Positions 34,524 to 46,288 of a DNA stretch of 64,000 bases are shown here, piece by piece. The DNA is taken from contig CAJINV010000011.1 of assembly GCA_905178155.1 (NCBI GenBank), forward strand, positions 2,671,531 to 2,735,530, given 5' to 3'. Each line of letters begins with the position of its first letter. The first letter of the stretch is position 1. The DNA is from Amoebophrya sp. A120. Taxonomy: Eukaryota; Sar; Dinophyceae; Syndiniales; Amoebophryaceae. The position numbers and the translations under genes are program-made. Under the pieces are notes generated by a model. It was given only the letters and a program-made list of their open reading frames with translations, was not told the DNA's origin and did not search any database.

Positions 34524-37500
34524 TTAGGGTGCGGATCCCGTGACGCGAGACGTCACATCCTCATACTGGTGGTCCTTGGCGTCCGCTCCCTTCTCGCGGG
34601 CTTCCATCTCCATCGTGTCCTTCCCGTCCAAGTATGCAATACAAATTTCCCTTACATGTACAAAATGCATCACAAATTTCGCTAACTTTCAGTGTCCAAC
34701 TTGTCATGCTGGCTAAGATTGGAGCCAAGTTTTGTCATACAGAGACAGCATCTGTACGTGTACGGGAATAGCTTTACTGTGGATACGAAGACCAAATCCT
34801 GGTTCGACAAGACGTGCTTCACTTCGTCCAACGTCGAAATCTCCTCCGCGATGGCCGCGAACCGCGCCTGGGACCCCAGCATCCAGTAGTCGCAGCCGGG
34901 CTGGAGCTTGTTGAAAGATGCTAATAATCCTGTAGTCCCGTCCGTGCCGTATAATTTCTCCCGCTCGGAGGCGTAGTCGGTCTCTGCGGAGGTCTTCTTG
35001 GCTTCTTCCTCCGCCTCTTTGGTAACAGAGTCATTCCGCTCCTTTTCCTTCCCACCGATGATGGACTCCGGGGTTTCAATCGTGGTGACCATCATGGACT
35101 CCTCCATCGGGGAGGCGTTACCGATGGTCTTCACCATCTCGTCCTGCTCGGCTTGTAAATCGGTGATCTGCGTCGTCCGGTCAGTCTTCTCGTTGTCCAT
35201 TTGCGAGACAATCCCGTCCAGCATGGTGATCACCGGCGCAAGGGGGTTGGAGGTCTTCTTGGTCAAGTCGCCCTTGCTGCCCTCGTTGAACCGGCTGGTC
35301 TTCTCCGGCTTGTACTTGCGAAGCTCCAGAATGGCCTTGCGGACTTCACCCAGAGCGGTGGTCAAATCGTCCTTGATGGCTTCGAGGCTGTAGATACGGT
35401 AACAGACGATGACGAAGATCGAAAAGTACAAAGCTTCGATTGTACTACACATGATCTGAACATTGCGTAGTCGAGCCATCAGGTCGCTCTCGTTACGATT
35501 TACGAATTTTACTAGGCTTAAAATGCAGAGTGGATTTTCAACAAAATTTCTAAATTTGCAATTCGACTAAAACTGGTGACGTAAATGTAAACAAAAATAT
35601 ACTCCTTCTTGCTTTCCTCGAAAATTTCGGTTTTCTTTCTCTTTTCCTCCATCTTGTCGGCGATTTCCTCGGTCAGCTTTATGAGACTGCACAACTCCCC
35701 CGTCCCCTCATTTCAATGGGATAAGCAGCAACACAAGTGCTGGCATAAATGCAGCTTTTGCATGAAGAATTCGCGACCGATTCTAGCCCTGGGTCGGCTT
35801 GCGAAATCTGTCATGCAAGATGTGCCAAAGAGAAAAGGGCGGATTTGGTATTTTGCATGACAAATCATGAGGGGAAGGGGGAGTTGTGCACTGTCATAAG
35901 CTTTTTTTGCTTCTCATTCTCCATCTCAATGATCTCGGTGGAGGCTCGGATTTGCGCGTCTTGCCCGTCCATCTGTTCGGCAGCCTGTTTGATTGTTTGT
36001 GATGCGTAGCCGCTACGCTAAAAATTTAGCCTGTTCAATACAATTATGTTTTTGTCATGCAAAACCAACTAACACGAGCACTACCTGCAATGCACCAAAC
36101 CACTACTAATACCGTCTTAGCGTCTTCGATCAGCTTCTTCGAGTCGACTCTGCAGTGCTCCACGGAGGTTTCGATGGACTTCTTTTCGTCCTTCAACTCA
36201 GACACCTGGTCGGAGATCGCGGCCATCAAGACTTGAATAGCCGTTTCGCGTTCCCGGGCGAGTTGCAGCTCCTTCATGGAGCGGACCTTCTCCGTTGTGA
36301 TAGAGGCCTTCTGCAGGAAGAAAGCCGCCTCGTACTCCTTGTCGTCCTCGTTCTTCTGGAATAAATCCCGGTTGTCGTCACTGTGGAGTTATCAAATGCA
36401 AAACAGCATTGTGCTCGTACTAATTGCAGTACAGCATGACAAAACTCCCTACCTGCCTGTTTCTGCATGACAAGTGTCATTTCTCTTGGAAAAAGTTTGT
36501 ATATATGCAATTACTACTAACACGATGCTTTTGCAATGCGTAGGAGGATTTCAACCGCTTTGTCGATCGCGTCCTCCTGCGCCATGGAGTCAGCAGAGAA
36601 GGTTTCGTACTCGGTGTCCTGCTTCGTCTTGTTCTCGTCCATGACCTTGTCTTCCGCATTATGCAATACAAATTTTGCGCACATGTACAAACAGCATCAC
36701 AAATTGGATCAACTTGGAAGAAGCATTTTGTCATGCTGAAGAGGTTTGAAGGAAAGTTTTGTCATGCGGAAGCCGCATTTGTACGTGTACGGAAAATTGC
36801 CTGTGGATACGCATCCGCGTCGGCGATTTCGCCCTCCAGTGTAGTCTTCAAGTCGGTCAATTCCTGCGTCCGTCTCGCCTTCGCGGCGGCCTCCCCCTCA
36901 CCCGCTTGCTGCTGCTCCTGGAGACCGGAAAGGGCTTCCTTTAATTCTTTGATGAGCGCTTCTTGTGCCGCGACGTCCTTCTCGTGCTGCGTTGTTGTGT
37001 CGATCTCCTCCTTTTTGTACTCGTTTTTCAGGGTTTGGATCAACTCCACGATGGAACCAACTTGGCTGCTGTACGCTTCCGGAGCCTGCTTCTCGAATTT
37101 CAGCATGGCGATCTGCTGCGCGGGAAGCAGCTTGGCCTTGGCGAGGAGGGACTTCAGGGTCTTCTGCTGGACAAGAAGGGCTGATTTTATATTTATTTTT
37201 GATTGAGGTTTTATAAATTTTTCATAATTAAAGCGATCATCACCATACCGCCGTGGGTAATGTTTTGCACGATTGCATACGGCACCTTCAAAATTTTAAA
37301 CCATCACACCGTCCCGGAAAATATTATCCACGATGCGTCTGCGGGCGTACAAAAAACGCAAGAACTAACGAGAAAATTATCCAACAGTACTCTGGCCTTG
37401 GATCTTCTTCTCCGCATCTGCTAAGGCGGCAATCCCCGCCTTCAAATCTGCCATGTAGGTATCGTACTTTTCCTTCTCTGCATCCAAATCTGCCTCGGCC

Positions 37501-38171
37501 TTTTCGATTTCCTTGTTCTTCTCGTCAATTTTAGCCGCGAATACTTGCGCCTCGTCCGTCAAAGTCTTCCCGCCTTCAAGTAAAGCGAGCTCGCTATCGA
37601 TATCGGCGATTTCTGTTTTGTGTGGCAATATGTTGTCGAATGTTAAACAGACGGAACAATGTTCGTTTGGGCCTCAAAAATACAACTTTGCGTGAAGGCT
37701 ACGAAAGATTCGGGGCGTCATCCCTTTCTTTTTTGTTGCGCCTTCATGATGAAAAACACACCACACCCTCGCAATTCGCAGTTTTTTTAATCTACAATCC
37801 TGGGGTCCGCCAAGATATCCATAATACAAGATGCTCTTGCTAGTGCTATAATACAAGATGTTATTGCTAGTGCTATCCTGCGGCTGCATAAAGTTCATGC
37901 ACCGCTCCTGTTCAGAAAATATTTTTTGTTTTCTTCTGGAAAAAAAACAAATACTTCCTGAGTTTTCTTCCCGAAGCTTCGCGTTTTCCTCCTTTGTCTT
38001 CTTCACCACGCAGTCGAGTTTCATGTACTCTTGCTCCTGCGTTTTTCTTTCCTTGATCAGATCGGCCTTGGTGTCCTGGAGAAGTTTCACCACCTTCATG
38101 ATCCCGCTGCTGGCACCGCTCTCCAGCGCCACCGCGCCGGTGAGCGAGGAGAGAAGGGCTGCTTTCCTCAT
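34524..38171 (-). CDS. Signal-peptide-bearing coiled-coil protein
   Basis: A nine-exon model of 685 residues: 38171-37955, 37612-37391, 37180-36810, 36654-36543, 36384-36113, 35984-35899, 35674-35603, 35387-34786 and 34627-34524, totalling 2058 bases. Four junctions are introners (families A, two of B, and F); four are GT-AG. The N-terminus MRKAALLSSLTGAVALESGA looks like a short secretory signal peptide. The mature part starts IMKVVKLLQDTKADLIKERK, a pattern like that of a large group of secreted dinoflagellate coiled-coil proteins (from family knowledge, not checked). The remainder is nearly all Lys/Glu/Gln/Ala heptad-like sequence (for example EIEKAEADLDAEKEKYDTYM), broken by a Met/Thr/Pro segment near PLAPVITMLDG. 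No catalytic motif is present. A structural secretory or vesicle content role is inferred. Confidence 0.85.
34633..34785. mobile_element. Introner element, family B, copy 1
   Basis: A 153-bp element starting TATGCAATACAAATTTCCCT and ending TTTACTGTGGATA. The flanks CCAAG (34628-34632) and CGAAG (34786-34790) differ at one base. Removal joins NQDLV to LDGKDTME in the last part of the coiled-coil protein. Confidence 0.8.
35680..35898. mobile_element. Introner element, family F, copy 1
   Basis: A 219-bp element whose ends read TATGAGACTGCACAACTCCC and, inverted, GGGAGTTGTGCACTGTCATA. The target duplication is AGCTT at 35675-35679 and 35899-35903. Removal joins KQKKL to TEEIADK in the coiled-coil protein. 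The same ends recur at 54024-54244 in another gene. Confidence 0.9.
36002..36112. other. Possible decayed family A introner inside a GT-AG intron
   Basis: The GT-AG intron 35985-36112 of the coiled-coil gene contains a stretch (GTCATGCAAAACCAACTAAC, then ACACGAGCAC and TGCAATGCA) resembling the ends of family A, but there is no clean inverted repeat or target duplication. Confidence 0.35.
36390..36542. mobile_element. Introner element, family A, copy 6
   Basis: An element of about 153 bp starting TATCAAATGCAAAACAGCAT and ending GATGCTTTTGCAATGCGTA. The flanks read GGAGT and GGAGG, so the duplication is 4 bp or 5 with one mismatch. Removal joins KAVEIL to HSDDNRDLF in the coiled-coil protein. 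Confidence 0.8.
36660..36809. mobile_element. Introner element, family B, copy 2
   Basis: A 150-bp element starting TATGCAATACAAATTTTGCG and ending TTGCCTGTGGATA. The target duplication is CGCAT at 36655-36659 and 36810-36814. Removal joins IADADA to EDKVMDEN. It lies 117 bp from family A copy 6. Confidence 0.88.
37821..37874. repeat. Tandem repeat 2 x 27 bp in an intron
   Basis: Two tandem copies of a 27-bp unit beginning ATAATACAAGATG, differing at a few positions. They lie inside the first intron (37613-37954) of the coiled-coil gene. Confidence 0.75.
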
Positions 38172-39401
38172 TTTCGCTCCCTCAAAGCCGTATTTGTGCT
38201 CGTACTGAAAGTTTTGGCAGATTTTTAAATTGTAGCAGTGCGAATAAACGCGATCAAAAGTAGCAAACACGATGGGCAGCACGAGAAGAAAAAGTTGAAG
38301 ATCTTCCGAAACCAAAACCTGAGGACGAGGAGCCGGCGATTAGAAAGAACTTTCCGCATTGCTGGATCTAAAGAACCATGTCAGCGAAAAAGACGAGTTT
38401 TGTTTTTTTTGAGAACAAAAGGCAACACACACACACTGGAAAACTGTTTCTCATTTTCCTGTGACGGAAAAGAGTGCAAAGTCTGATTTTTCAAAAAATG
38501 GCGAATCTGATCGCAGAAATAAGCCTGTCATGCAAACCAGCGGGCAATGCAGCACCGCTGGAACATGCGGTTACGATAGGAGAACTGCGGTTTTACAGAT
38601 TTTATGGCGCTGGGTCGTGACACCATAATGAGCTTCTCATTTAAAACCAAACTGGAGTTTACCTACAGCATTGGCTTCGTTTCGCTTACAAGGTAGTGCT
38701 AGAAGATTTAGATTGTAATACTTTTATGTTACACGGGTTGGCGCAGTCCTTTCCGATTTCTAAAGACGAAGCTCAGAAAGCTGCTACTTCACGATACTTA
38801 CGGCTACTTTTTGTTTTCTAGACGAGGAACAAATACTTCTGTAGATGGAGTTGGAGGGTGCCATAGTTTTCGAAAAATAACAAAAAGGAATCAGATTGCC
38901 GAACATACTGTAGAGAGAGAAAGAAACCTTATTAACCTTTTCTTTGAAAGCAAAAAAATCGTCCCCGATATGATCCCGAAATCAGGTGACGAACCTTGGG
39001 TGCAAAAAAAAATCTTCATCAGACGAGCGAGCGAAAAACGGGTAATGTACCAGGATGTTAGCAGGGTAGTGGGAAGCGCGTTAGCCCGACGCGCTAATCG
39101 GTTGAACTAAGGGTAGGCAAAAATATCCACGTGATATTATCGAAACAAAAATGCTACTCGGACCACTCTAACATGAAATCCATTCGCATTTTGTTCCTGG
39201 TGCTACAGGGACTTAATTCTCCGATCTCTTTAGATGGGTTGATATTTCTAAAGAACGCCACGGCCACTGGTATTAGACACGTCATATTCATGTAGATATA
39301 GATTTAAATTGTCAAAATGTGTTCTTGAAATACATAGTGTAACTACTGTAATGTAAAAAAATGTATGCTATTGTACAAAAAATGAAAATCTTCAAACCAT
39401 T
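38172..39401. other. Intergenic, no gene seen
   Basis: About 1.2 kb. A 99-codon plus-strand frame (38811-39110) has no motif. A GC-rich hairpin (GCGCGTTAGCCCGACGCGC, near 39077-39095) with a tRNA A-box-like stretch on the minus strand was examined and not accepted as a tRNA. Confidence 0.5.
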
Positions 39402-41712
39402 CTAAAATCGCCAACTTACAAAAGTGATGACCAGCGTCACATCGTCTCCATTGTCCGGGCGCCGATAGGACGTTTGCACCATGTTGCAAGCGAGATCCTC
39501 GAGCAGTTTTGTAGCTTCTGGGTGGTCGGGATCGAAGTTGTTATCGGACGCCTCGAGCATGTACCGCTGCATCTTTAGAATGCCCTCGGTTTTTGCAATG
39601 AGCGCCTGACAGATGTCGTCGCCGTTCAGGCCGTCCCAGAGCCCGTCCGTGCCTTGAATGATGATACCCTGGTAGTGCTTGTCCCTCGGATGCGAAAACG
39701 CGTTTGGGTAGCAGCGCTGCATATCAGCAGCTCGGGTCTCGGGAATGATGGAGATTACACCGGGTGGGATTTGCAACTGTATAGGGGATTTACATTTAGA
39801 TTTTGATGCTCTTTGATAAGCGCCAACTCGTCAGGCCAAAACAAATACAACAGAAAAAAACTACTTCGGTCTGGTACTGCCCTTTTTCGATCTCGCCAAA
39901 CAAACCCAAAAACACTTCTAATTTAAATTCAGACTCAATCTCTACCTTGATATCCAAATCGCCAATCGTCCTCGATGGCTCCAGGCACCCGCAAATTCTT
40001 CCATTGATGACTTGGTTGAAGCCTATCGCTCGCATGCGATTCCGCTCGTAAATTTTTCCTGCTCTGAAATCTCGGGAAAGCCAGGAGAACTTGCCTAAAC
40101 GCAGATTTGAAGCGTAAGACAATTCTCCGAGGGGGGCGAGTGCGAGATTAGCGGTGTGTGTTTGCTTCGCGTCATTGATTTTACTTGGCGATTTATTCCC
40201 AGACGCTGGCGGTCCGGGGGTCGTAGCCCCGCCCGAAGATGCCATGCTGACGCCGCTAAGTCTGCTCGTTCCCGTACTCGATGTCGCGGTGGTCGACGCG
40301 CTCGGCGTTGTTGCAGCGGCGTCTTGCTCTTTCTTCCCGCCACTGCCGAAGCCGAACAACTGCAAAAAGCCGCTCACCATCGGCCCGGCTATTCGTGTCC
40401 GCCCGACGGCTGGGCGATTCGCGCTGGAATCTGACACCCCGGAAATCCTGGTGTCACTGTGGGACCTCGGCCCGACGAAGTTCAAGTTGCTGCCGGTTCC
40501 CGAAGCGTTGTTGTACGTGTCCGATTGACTGCGCTCGAGCTTTTTATCCTCCTCCGAAAGAAATGGTGAACTGGAAGAAGGGACGAGATTGTTCTGCGCA
40601 CGTCCTCCGGCGAGCTGTACTGGGCCCTCTTTTGTGGTTCCCCTCTCCAGCGAACCAGCCTCGAGTCCGCCTGGCAGAGACAGGGAGCTATTATCCGCGG
40701 CGTCGTTATTGAGCATCTCTTTCGTGAACCCGCGAACAAGCACCCCAGGCTCCGGAACCGCCGCGAGATAGGCGTCGTGATCGATGTCAGGCATCGCTGC
40801 ATCGCTTTGACCATGTTCTTCAGACGTCTCCTGCATCACCAGAGTATTCGCAGCTACTGGCGTTGAAGGTTGCAGTGGCGAAGCCGGATTCGCGCCTGCT
40901 TTGAAATCCCGGCAGTCACCCAGTGGTATGTAAACCGCACGGCAATCCCCCAAGTTCGAACAATAAACCGTCCCGCGATAGACCGCGACACTGTTCACGC
41001 AGCACCCGCTCGTGTCTTGCTTCCGCCGGTCGAACATCCGCTGCTCGAGTTTCTGAAACGCTTGGACATGCGCGTTGTGAATCGCGTCGGCACCGTGGCC
41101 GGTCGTGGGAGACGCCGGAAGCTGCTGCCGTTCTCTTTCGACGGCTAGAAGTTCCTCTCTCGAGACGGTCCCTGCACCTCCGTTGGGATTCGGCACGAAC
41201 AACTGCTGCATCACCGTGCTTGGTAACTCGTCCGCGACGAGTTGGGCGCACTTCGCTCCGTCATGCCCGTCCATCACACCTACCATGAACATATCAGTGC
41301 CAGTGGATGGCGGATTTACGATGTGTTCTTCGCAGAAAAACCGGTCCTCGTTCGGGTGCGATTTCCCTTTATTCGGCACGGAATACGCGCGGCACAGAAA
41401 TCTCCCCCGTGCGCCTGCCTCTCGGAGTTCCTGTTCCTGCGAGAGCCGGGAAGGGAAATTGGCGGACGCCTTCTTGCTGTTGACACTGTTCGTCGCATTG
41501 ACATTGTTCGTCGTGGGGTTGATGCCGAGTCTGGCATTGTCGTACAACTTGTCGTGTTTTGCGGCGTCGATGCTGTTGTTCACATTCGTATTGTTCACAT
41601 TGTCGCTGTGTGAGTGAACCACCGTCGCCAGCGTGCCTACCGTCACCTGCTGGCGCTCGTTCGCATCCGAAAACATTCCCTGGTACGGCCGCGCAGCGCC
41701 TGTTACCCTCAT
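39402..41712 (-). CDS. PP2C-type Ser/Thr protein phosphatase with long insertion
   Basis: A two-exon model of about 713 residues: 41712-39946 and 39776-39402, joined over a GT-AG intron. PPM/PP2C motifs occur in order: NEDRFF, GVMDGHDG (metal-binding DGH), DTSGCCVNSVAVYRG, NLGDCRAVYI, LEPSRTIGDLDIK ending at the junction, QGTDGLWDGL and NGDDVTLVIT near the C-terminus, so the metal ligands are all present. A disordered Ser/Pro-rich insertion of about 250 residues separates NLGDCRAVY from the next conserved block (FNQVINGRICGCLEPSRTIG). Catalytic activity is expected; the target is unknown. The start is uncertain: the frame is open upstream to 41970 but without an ATG there, so I use the ATG of MRVTGAARPYQ. 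Confidence 0.9.
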
Positions 41713-43100
41713 ATACTGAGAGAGGCTGCGGGGAACGGATGAACCGGATGCGGAGCGAAGGAAATTCGTTTTCTTTTTGTGATCGTGTTGAGAAACAAGC
41801 TCAATCACAAATGTAGGCAAATTACGAATTGGAAAATTCTGAAGAATATTGGACACTAGCACAAATGATTCTTTTGGATGTATACCGGCGAGATAGTGGT
41901 AACTACATTGAGGCGATACATCAGTATGATGCAAAATCAACGACGACAATTCAAAAAATTGGGTGGTCAAAGATCATGCTTGCAGTTCAAAATTTCAAAA
42001 AATCCAGTAAACTGGCTCAGAAAAAATCAGATCCAACGGGTTGTCAAAAAATCTTGTGCAATTATATCCTGCAGCTCTTCACAATGTTAATTTACACAAG
42101 CATTGTCCCTACATAAAGTCTAAAGCAACGATATTATGGTCACACACGCCCGAAAATATTTTTTTACAGAAATCGATTACAATCTACTAAATGGGAAGGA
42201 CAAGTGACTAGGTAGCAGCATAATTGCAACGTAATCAACAACACATGAATCATTCCGGTATAACATCAATCACATTTCCTTGCAATTCAGACACAAGCAA
42301 AACTAGTGCTGCATGCTCGTAAAAACCTCCATTATGAAGATGTTCATATCGGTCTTCGGTGTAGGAGTAGGTATATCAAAACGGAAAATGAAAGAGGAAA
42401 AAAAAGGTTGCCCCCCACCTGCAAATTTGGCCGGAAGATTGTTCTTGAATTCGGCAAGGGGACCTGGTTTGGTATGTGGGTGAGACGTCAATTCACGATG
42501 AGGTGGAAAGATGATTTTTTTAGTAAATCTTAATCTACTGCTTTCACGAGTTCTACTGCTGGGAAAGGATTCAATTATTCAACAACGAATTTAAGACGAC
42601 CCGATCTACTGCTCAGTCTTTGCCATCAAAACCGAGACTGTCTTGTGCTATTCGAACACTGTCTTCGAGCGATTTTGCGTGGTTGTTGGCAACCTGACCT
42701 TCATACGCGAACGCGACCGACTTTAAATGGACTACTTTGTGTTCTCTTGCGTATCTCAACGACCGAACTATATCAATTCGCATTTTTCTTTTCTTGCGTT
42801 GCAGCTGCACTTCCTCACGATTGCAAATACGAATGCTGTAGCAGCACGAGCAGCGAACACGACTACTGCTGTCAATAAAACTGGATGAACTCTTGGCCTG
42901 CTACTGCTTCTGCGCACAGCGGGTGTGATTGTGCATGCTAGGCGACACACACGTGTAGTTGTTCACAGACATCGTTACTAATGGAAATGCTTCATCGGGA
43001 TGTAGCGCTAGCGATGCTCGTGGAGCATCAAGAGATACTAATGCTTGTTTCGTGTGTCGGGGGCTAAACCACACGGACGATGATTCTGATTGTAACAACA
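41713..43100. other. Gene-poor interval with unassigned short frames
   Basis: About 1.4 kb. On the minus strand, short stretches such as PLAEFKNNLPAKFA (about 42420-42480) and DMNIFIMEVFTSMQH (ending near 42309) lie next to plausible AG and GT sites and might be exons of a small gene. A 65-codon minus frame ends near 42613. I cannot join them convincingly. Confidence 0.35.
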
Positions 43101-45534
43101 CTACGATCGAGCACCAGGCGGGTTTTTTTTCGACTTCGGCTGCATGTAACTTCTCGAGGGTCGCTGCTGAAACAGAACCGCGTCGTCTTGCTCGCTTTCG
43201 GGTAGTTGTGCTGGCGCGGCCGCAGTAGACATCAGCAATTCGTCATCATGCTGCATGAACGAAAGTAACTCCGCCATGTTGGCGTTTTCCCGTTCTTCTT
43301 GCGCTCGTGCCTGTTCGAACTGTCTTTCGTTGAAATTCACAAGCACATTGACGTCCGTCGGGATTTCGCCGATGTCGGGCTTTTCTCCCGGAGCACCCGC
43401 AGCTGCGGAGGACAAAGAAATGGGGCCGCGTTCCTGGTTGGTTGTGGGTCTAGTTCTTGGCGAAGCTCCTGGTGATGGTGCTGCCCCTGCCCCTCCGGCA
43501 ACTACAACATTATCGTAGTTGTTGATGGAGTTGAAATCGAAAATCGTGTTTGTCGGGCGTTTTCGTGGCACTTTGGACAACAGCTCGTAAAATTCGTCCA
43601 GTTTTTCCGCGCTGGACCATGTGTGGTCAGTTCTCCGGAGAATGCGCACCTTCCCGCTCTTCGGATTCTCTTTCGCCTCGATCAGCATGGCGGTGAAGTC
43701 AAAAATCTCCCTCGTCGGTCGCTTTCTAGGGCGAGTAGACATGGTTGCTCCGGCGCCACCTTGTTCGTTGTCATGGTGCGCCGCATATGAACTGCAAAAG
43801 TATCGTACTCATATAAATGCATTTCTCAGCATGAGAAATAAAATTTGTAAATGCTGACTTGCCTTTAATGCAAGACCTGCATTTATACGAGTACGATACT
43901 TTTGCACAGCATACCACACTAGCGTCGTGTGTCGTCGTCGTCTTCGACCCTGTCGGCGTCCGCGTAATGTGCAACGTTTCGGAAAAAACACTTCTCGGGC
44001 TGCTCTCACCTACACCTGTGCCGAAGGTAGAGGATCCGAAATTTTCACTCATCAGCTCCCCTTCTGGGGCAACTCCTGGCCGCTTTCGACTTTGCTTGTG
44101 CTGTCCCGCGGATGAAGATATAATCGCCAAATTCGGGCCCAGACCCTCCCGCTCAATCCGCTGTAAGATTGACAGCCTCTCCTGCTCCCGCATTTTGCGG
44201 AAATCGAGCAGCTTCGCTTTTCTCGGTTTACTCTGCTGCGCCAGTAACAGCCTGTGCGTCTCGGCGGCTCTCTTCCGGTTCTCCAAAATCGTCGCATCCG
44301 GATCGTCGCGAACGTAATTCGGCCATTCGCTTGCTGTCGGAGGGAACTTCAGCGGGTATTGGTATTTCGTCCTACTCAAACTCGTGTCCCAGAGACCGGG
44401 GACGATGGAAACCACTCCGTCACTGCTGTCGATGTCTTCAACGAGGGAAGAAAATGTGTAGAAATCTGGACCTAGAGAAACCGCTTTCTGCAAAACTTTC
44501 GAAATCAGAGTTTGCAACTGCTCTTTGACAGTACTGTTCTTGCCAGCAGTTCCTTTGCTGGTATTTCCCTTCACCACGCCCCTGCTTGAGATGTTCTTAG
44601 CGGTGGCGCCGATTTCTAGTTCACTGGGTACGTCGGTGTCTGGGTGTTCCGTACGCGGGGTGTTCGTCCGTGGCGTGTTCGTCCGTGGGGTATCCACGTA
44701 GGCTCGCGGCGTGTGATGCGGCAGCTCGGTGTTCTCACTGGAGGATGAATCGAGATTGGTTGTCACGTCAAGGACACGGTGGTCCTGCTCAAGAATATCT
44801 GCGCTGTGCTCGCCCTCTGTTTGCGGTTCTCCACCGCCTCTTGGGGTCCAGTGCGGCGTGTCGGTTTCGTGGGGCTCCTCCGCATCCGCGCGCGGTGTCC
44901 AGTGCGGCGTTCCAGCTTGAGTAATTGTGTCCTCAGCTCCAGTTGCTGATGAAGGAGAAGCAGCTTGTTGTTCTGCAGCTTGGTCCTGGTGGTCATGCTG
45001 TTGGGCTTGATCCAGTCGCGAATTATTATGTGCAGCATTTCTGCTGTGACGTGCCAATCCGCCACCGACGAGCACACGGGGAGGTGATTCCGGTTTGGCA
45101 GCTGGTGGTGCAGGTGAAAAAACAGCACCGCCCTTCCCCTTGTTCTTCTCTTTATTCTGCGCTACCGCAGACAAGTTGAGCGAAGTCTTTCCCAGCAGAT
45201 CATCTTCTAGCGCCGGCAAAGCTTCCGATCCTCGAGGCAAAGCCACAACAGACGGACGCGAAACCCGAAAAGGCGCTCGAGTTGTATGTGTATCTGGATT
45301 AGCAGTGTTCCCCGCTACTTCTGATTCCAAGCCCTTCCACGCTTTGACGCATTGGATCACGTTATTCGTTTTGGCTTTCGAGGACTTTAGAAGCTCCTGC
45401 CGGAAATACAGCTCCTCGTCCCGATAAACCCTTACCCCAGGAGTTCCAATGATCGGAACCGACGCTGCAATGTGGTCGCGCGGATCGGGCAGGAAACTTT
45501 GGTCCTTCAGGACAAGATGCTTAGTGCGGCCCAT
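43101..45534 (-). CDS. Unrecognised Pro/Thr-rich protein with short repeats
   Basis: A two-exon model of 766 residues: 45534-43914 and 43780-43101, totalling 2301 bases, joined over a family A introner. The ATG start is MGRTKHLVL. Internal repeats are seen: TPHWTPRA/TPHWTPRG/LPHHTPRA around residues 205-275, then TPRTNTPRTNTPRT. A helical stretch follows (NRKRAAETHRLLLAQQSKPR). The C-terminal exon carries a duplicated motif, RKRPTREIFDFTAM and RKRPTNTIFDFNSI, about 55 residues apart. The flanks of the central part (TKYQYPLKFPPTASEWPNYV) look ordered. No family is recognised. The Pro-directed TP sites suggest a phosphorylated, possibly cytoskeletal or nuclear protein, but this is only inference. 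Confidence 0.75.
43786..43913. mobile_element. Introner element, family A, copy 7
   Basis: A 128-bp element, the shortest found, starting TATGAACTGCAAAAGTATCG and ending CTTTTGCACAGCATA. The flanks CCGCA (43781-43785) and CCACA (43914-43918) differ at one base. Removal joins HDASV to AAHHDNEQ in the Pro/Thr-rich protein. Confidence 0.85.
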
Positions 45535-46288
45535 TTTGATGGAGATGCGGCTTCGTGTTCGTGGTGTACTAAAAACTTGAATGAGGCGGGATCGGGAAAG
45601 TTAGTCTTCATAACATACAGAAAGGATACAGAAAGGGGGCGGATTACGGATGCATCATATGAATGAATATGGGTGGCGGTGGTGGTGGTCTGTAAAATGC
45701 AACAGGGTGACTAGCTTCAGCTTTATCTTCTAGACGAAACGAAATGGATGCGCAAAAACAGCTTCAACAACGTGAGAATAGATGCAATTGACATCGGACG
45801 AATACCGAATTTTGAGCAGAATCTTGATTGCACTCACAACCGAAATGGGCAGGAGCCTGTGCTGCGGCAAAGCCACATAGCTGCAACCGAGGACACTACT
45901 GTTTTGAGTCACAGACCGAGAGGAGACAAAACGACGAGCAATAAGAAGCACCTTTTCAACCACGAGAACGAAGCCGATTTTTAGTTTTGGAATACCGAAA
46001 ATTAGCAACACAGGACGACCAGGGGGGTGCATGCTCAGCAACGAAGTGCGAATGCAACACAAAGTGTTTTCCCTTTCGCCGTTCCGTTTACAAGGGGCGG
46101 CGTAGAGCGCCCGTGCCTGTCCATCGTAGTGTAAAAGTTAAAGCTGATGTATACTTAGTTTTTGCAATAAAAAGCCCTTCACTTGCGTGATATGCGTTGA
46201 TGTTGAAGTGAGTGAACTCACCCTCTGATGTAGTGCAGAGCAGTGCTTTTACTTTTGGTAAATTGTCCCACAGCATAGCAACTCTTGT
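45535..46288. other. Intergenic, no gene seen
   Basis: About 0.75 kb. A 110-codon minus frame (45730-46062) has no motif and no ATG-linked context that would support it. Nothing else was seen. Confidence 0.5.

Noticed and set aside
39060-39120. tRNA-like hairpin with an A-box-like TAGTTCAACCG on the minus strand
   Set aside because: The loop lacks the expected U33 layout, no B box (GGTTCGANNCC) follows, and no acceptor stem can be formed.
42303-42950. Possible small multi-exon gene on the minus strand
   Set aside because: Short exon-like pieces exist, but I could not join them into one frame with a start.
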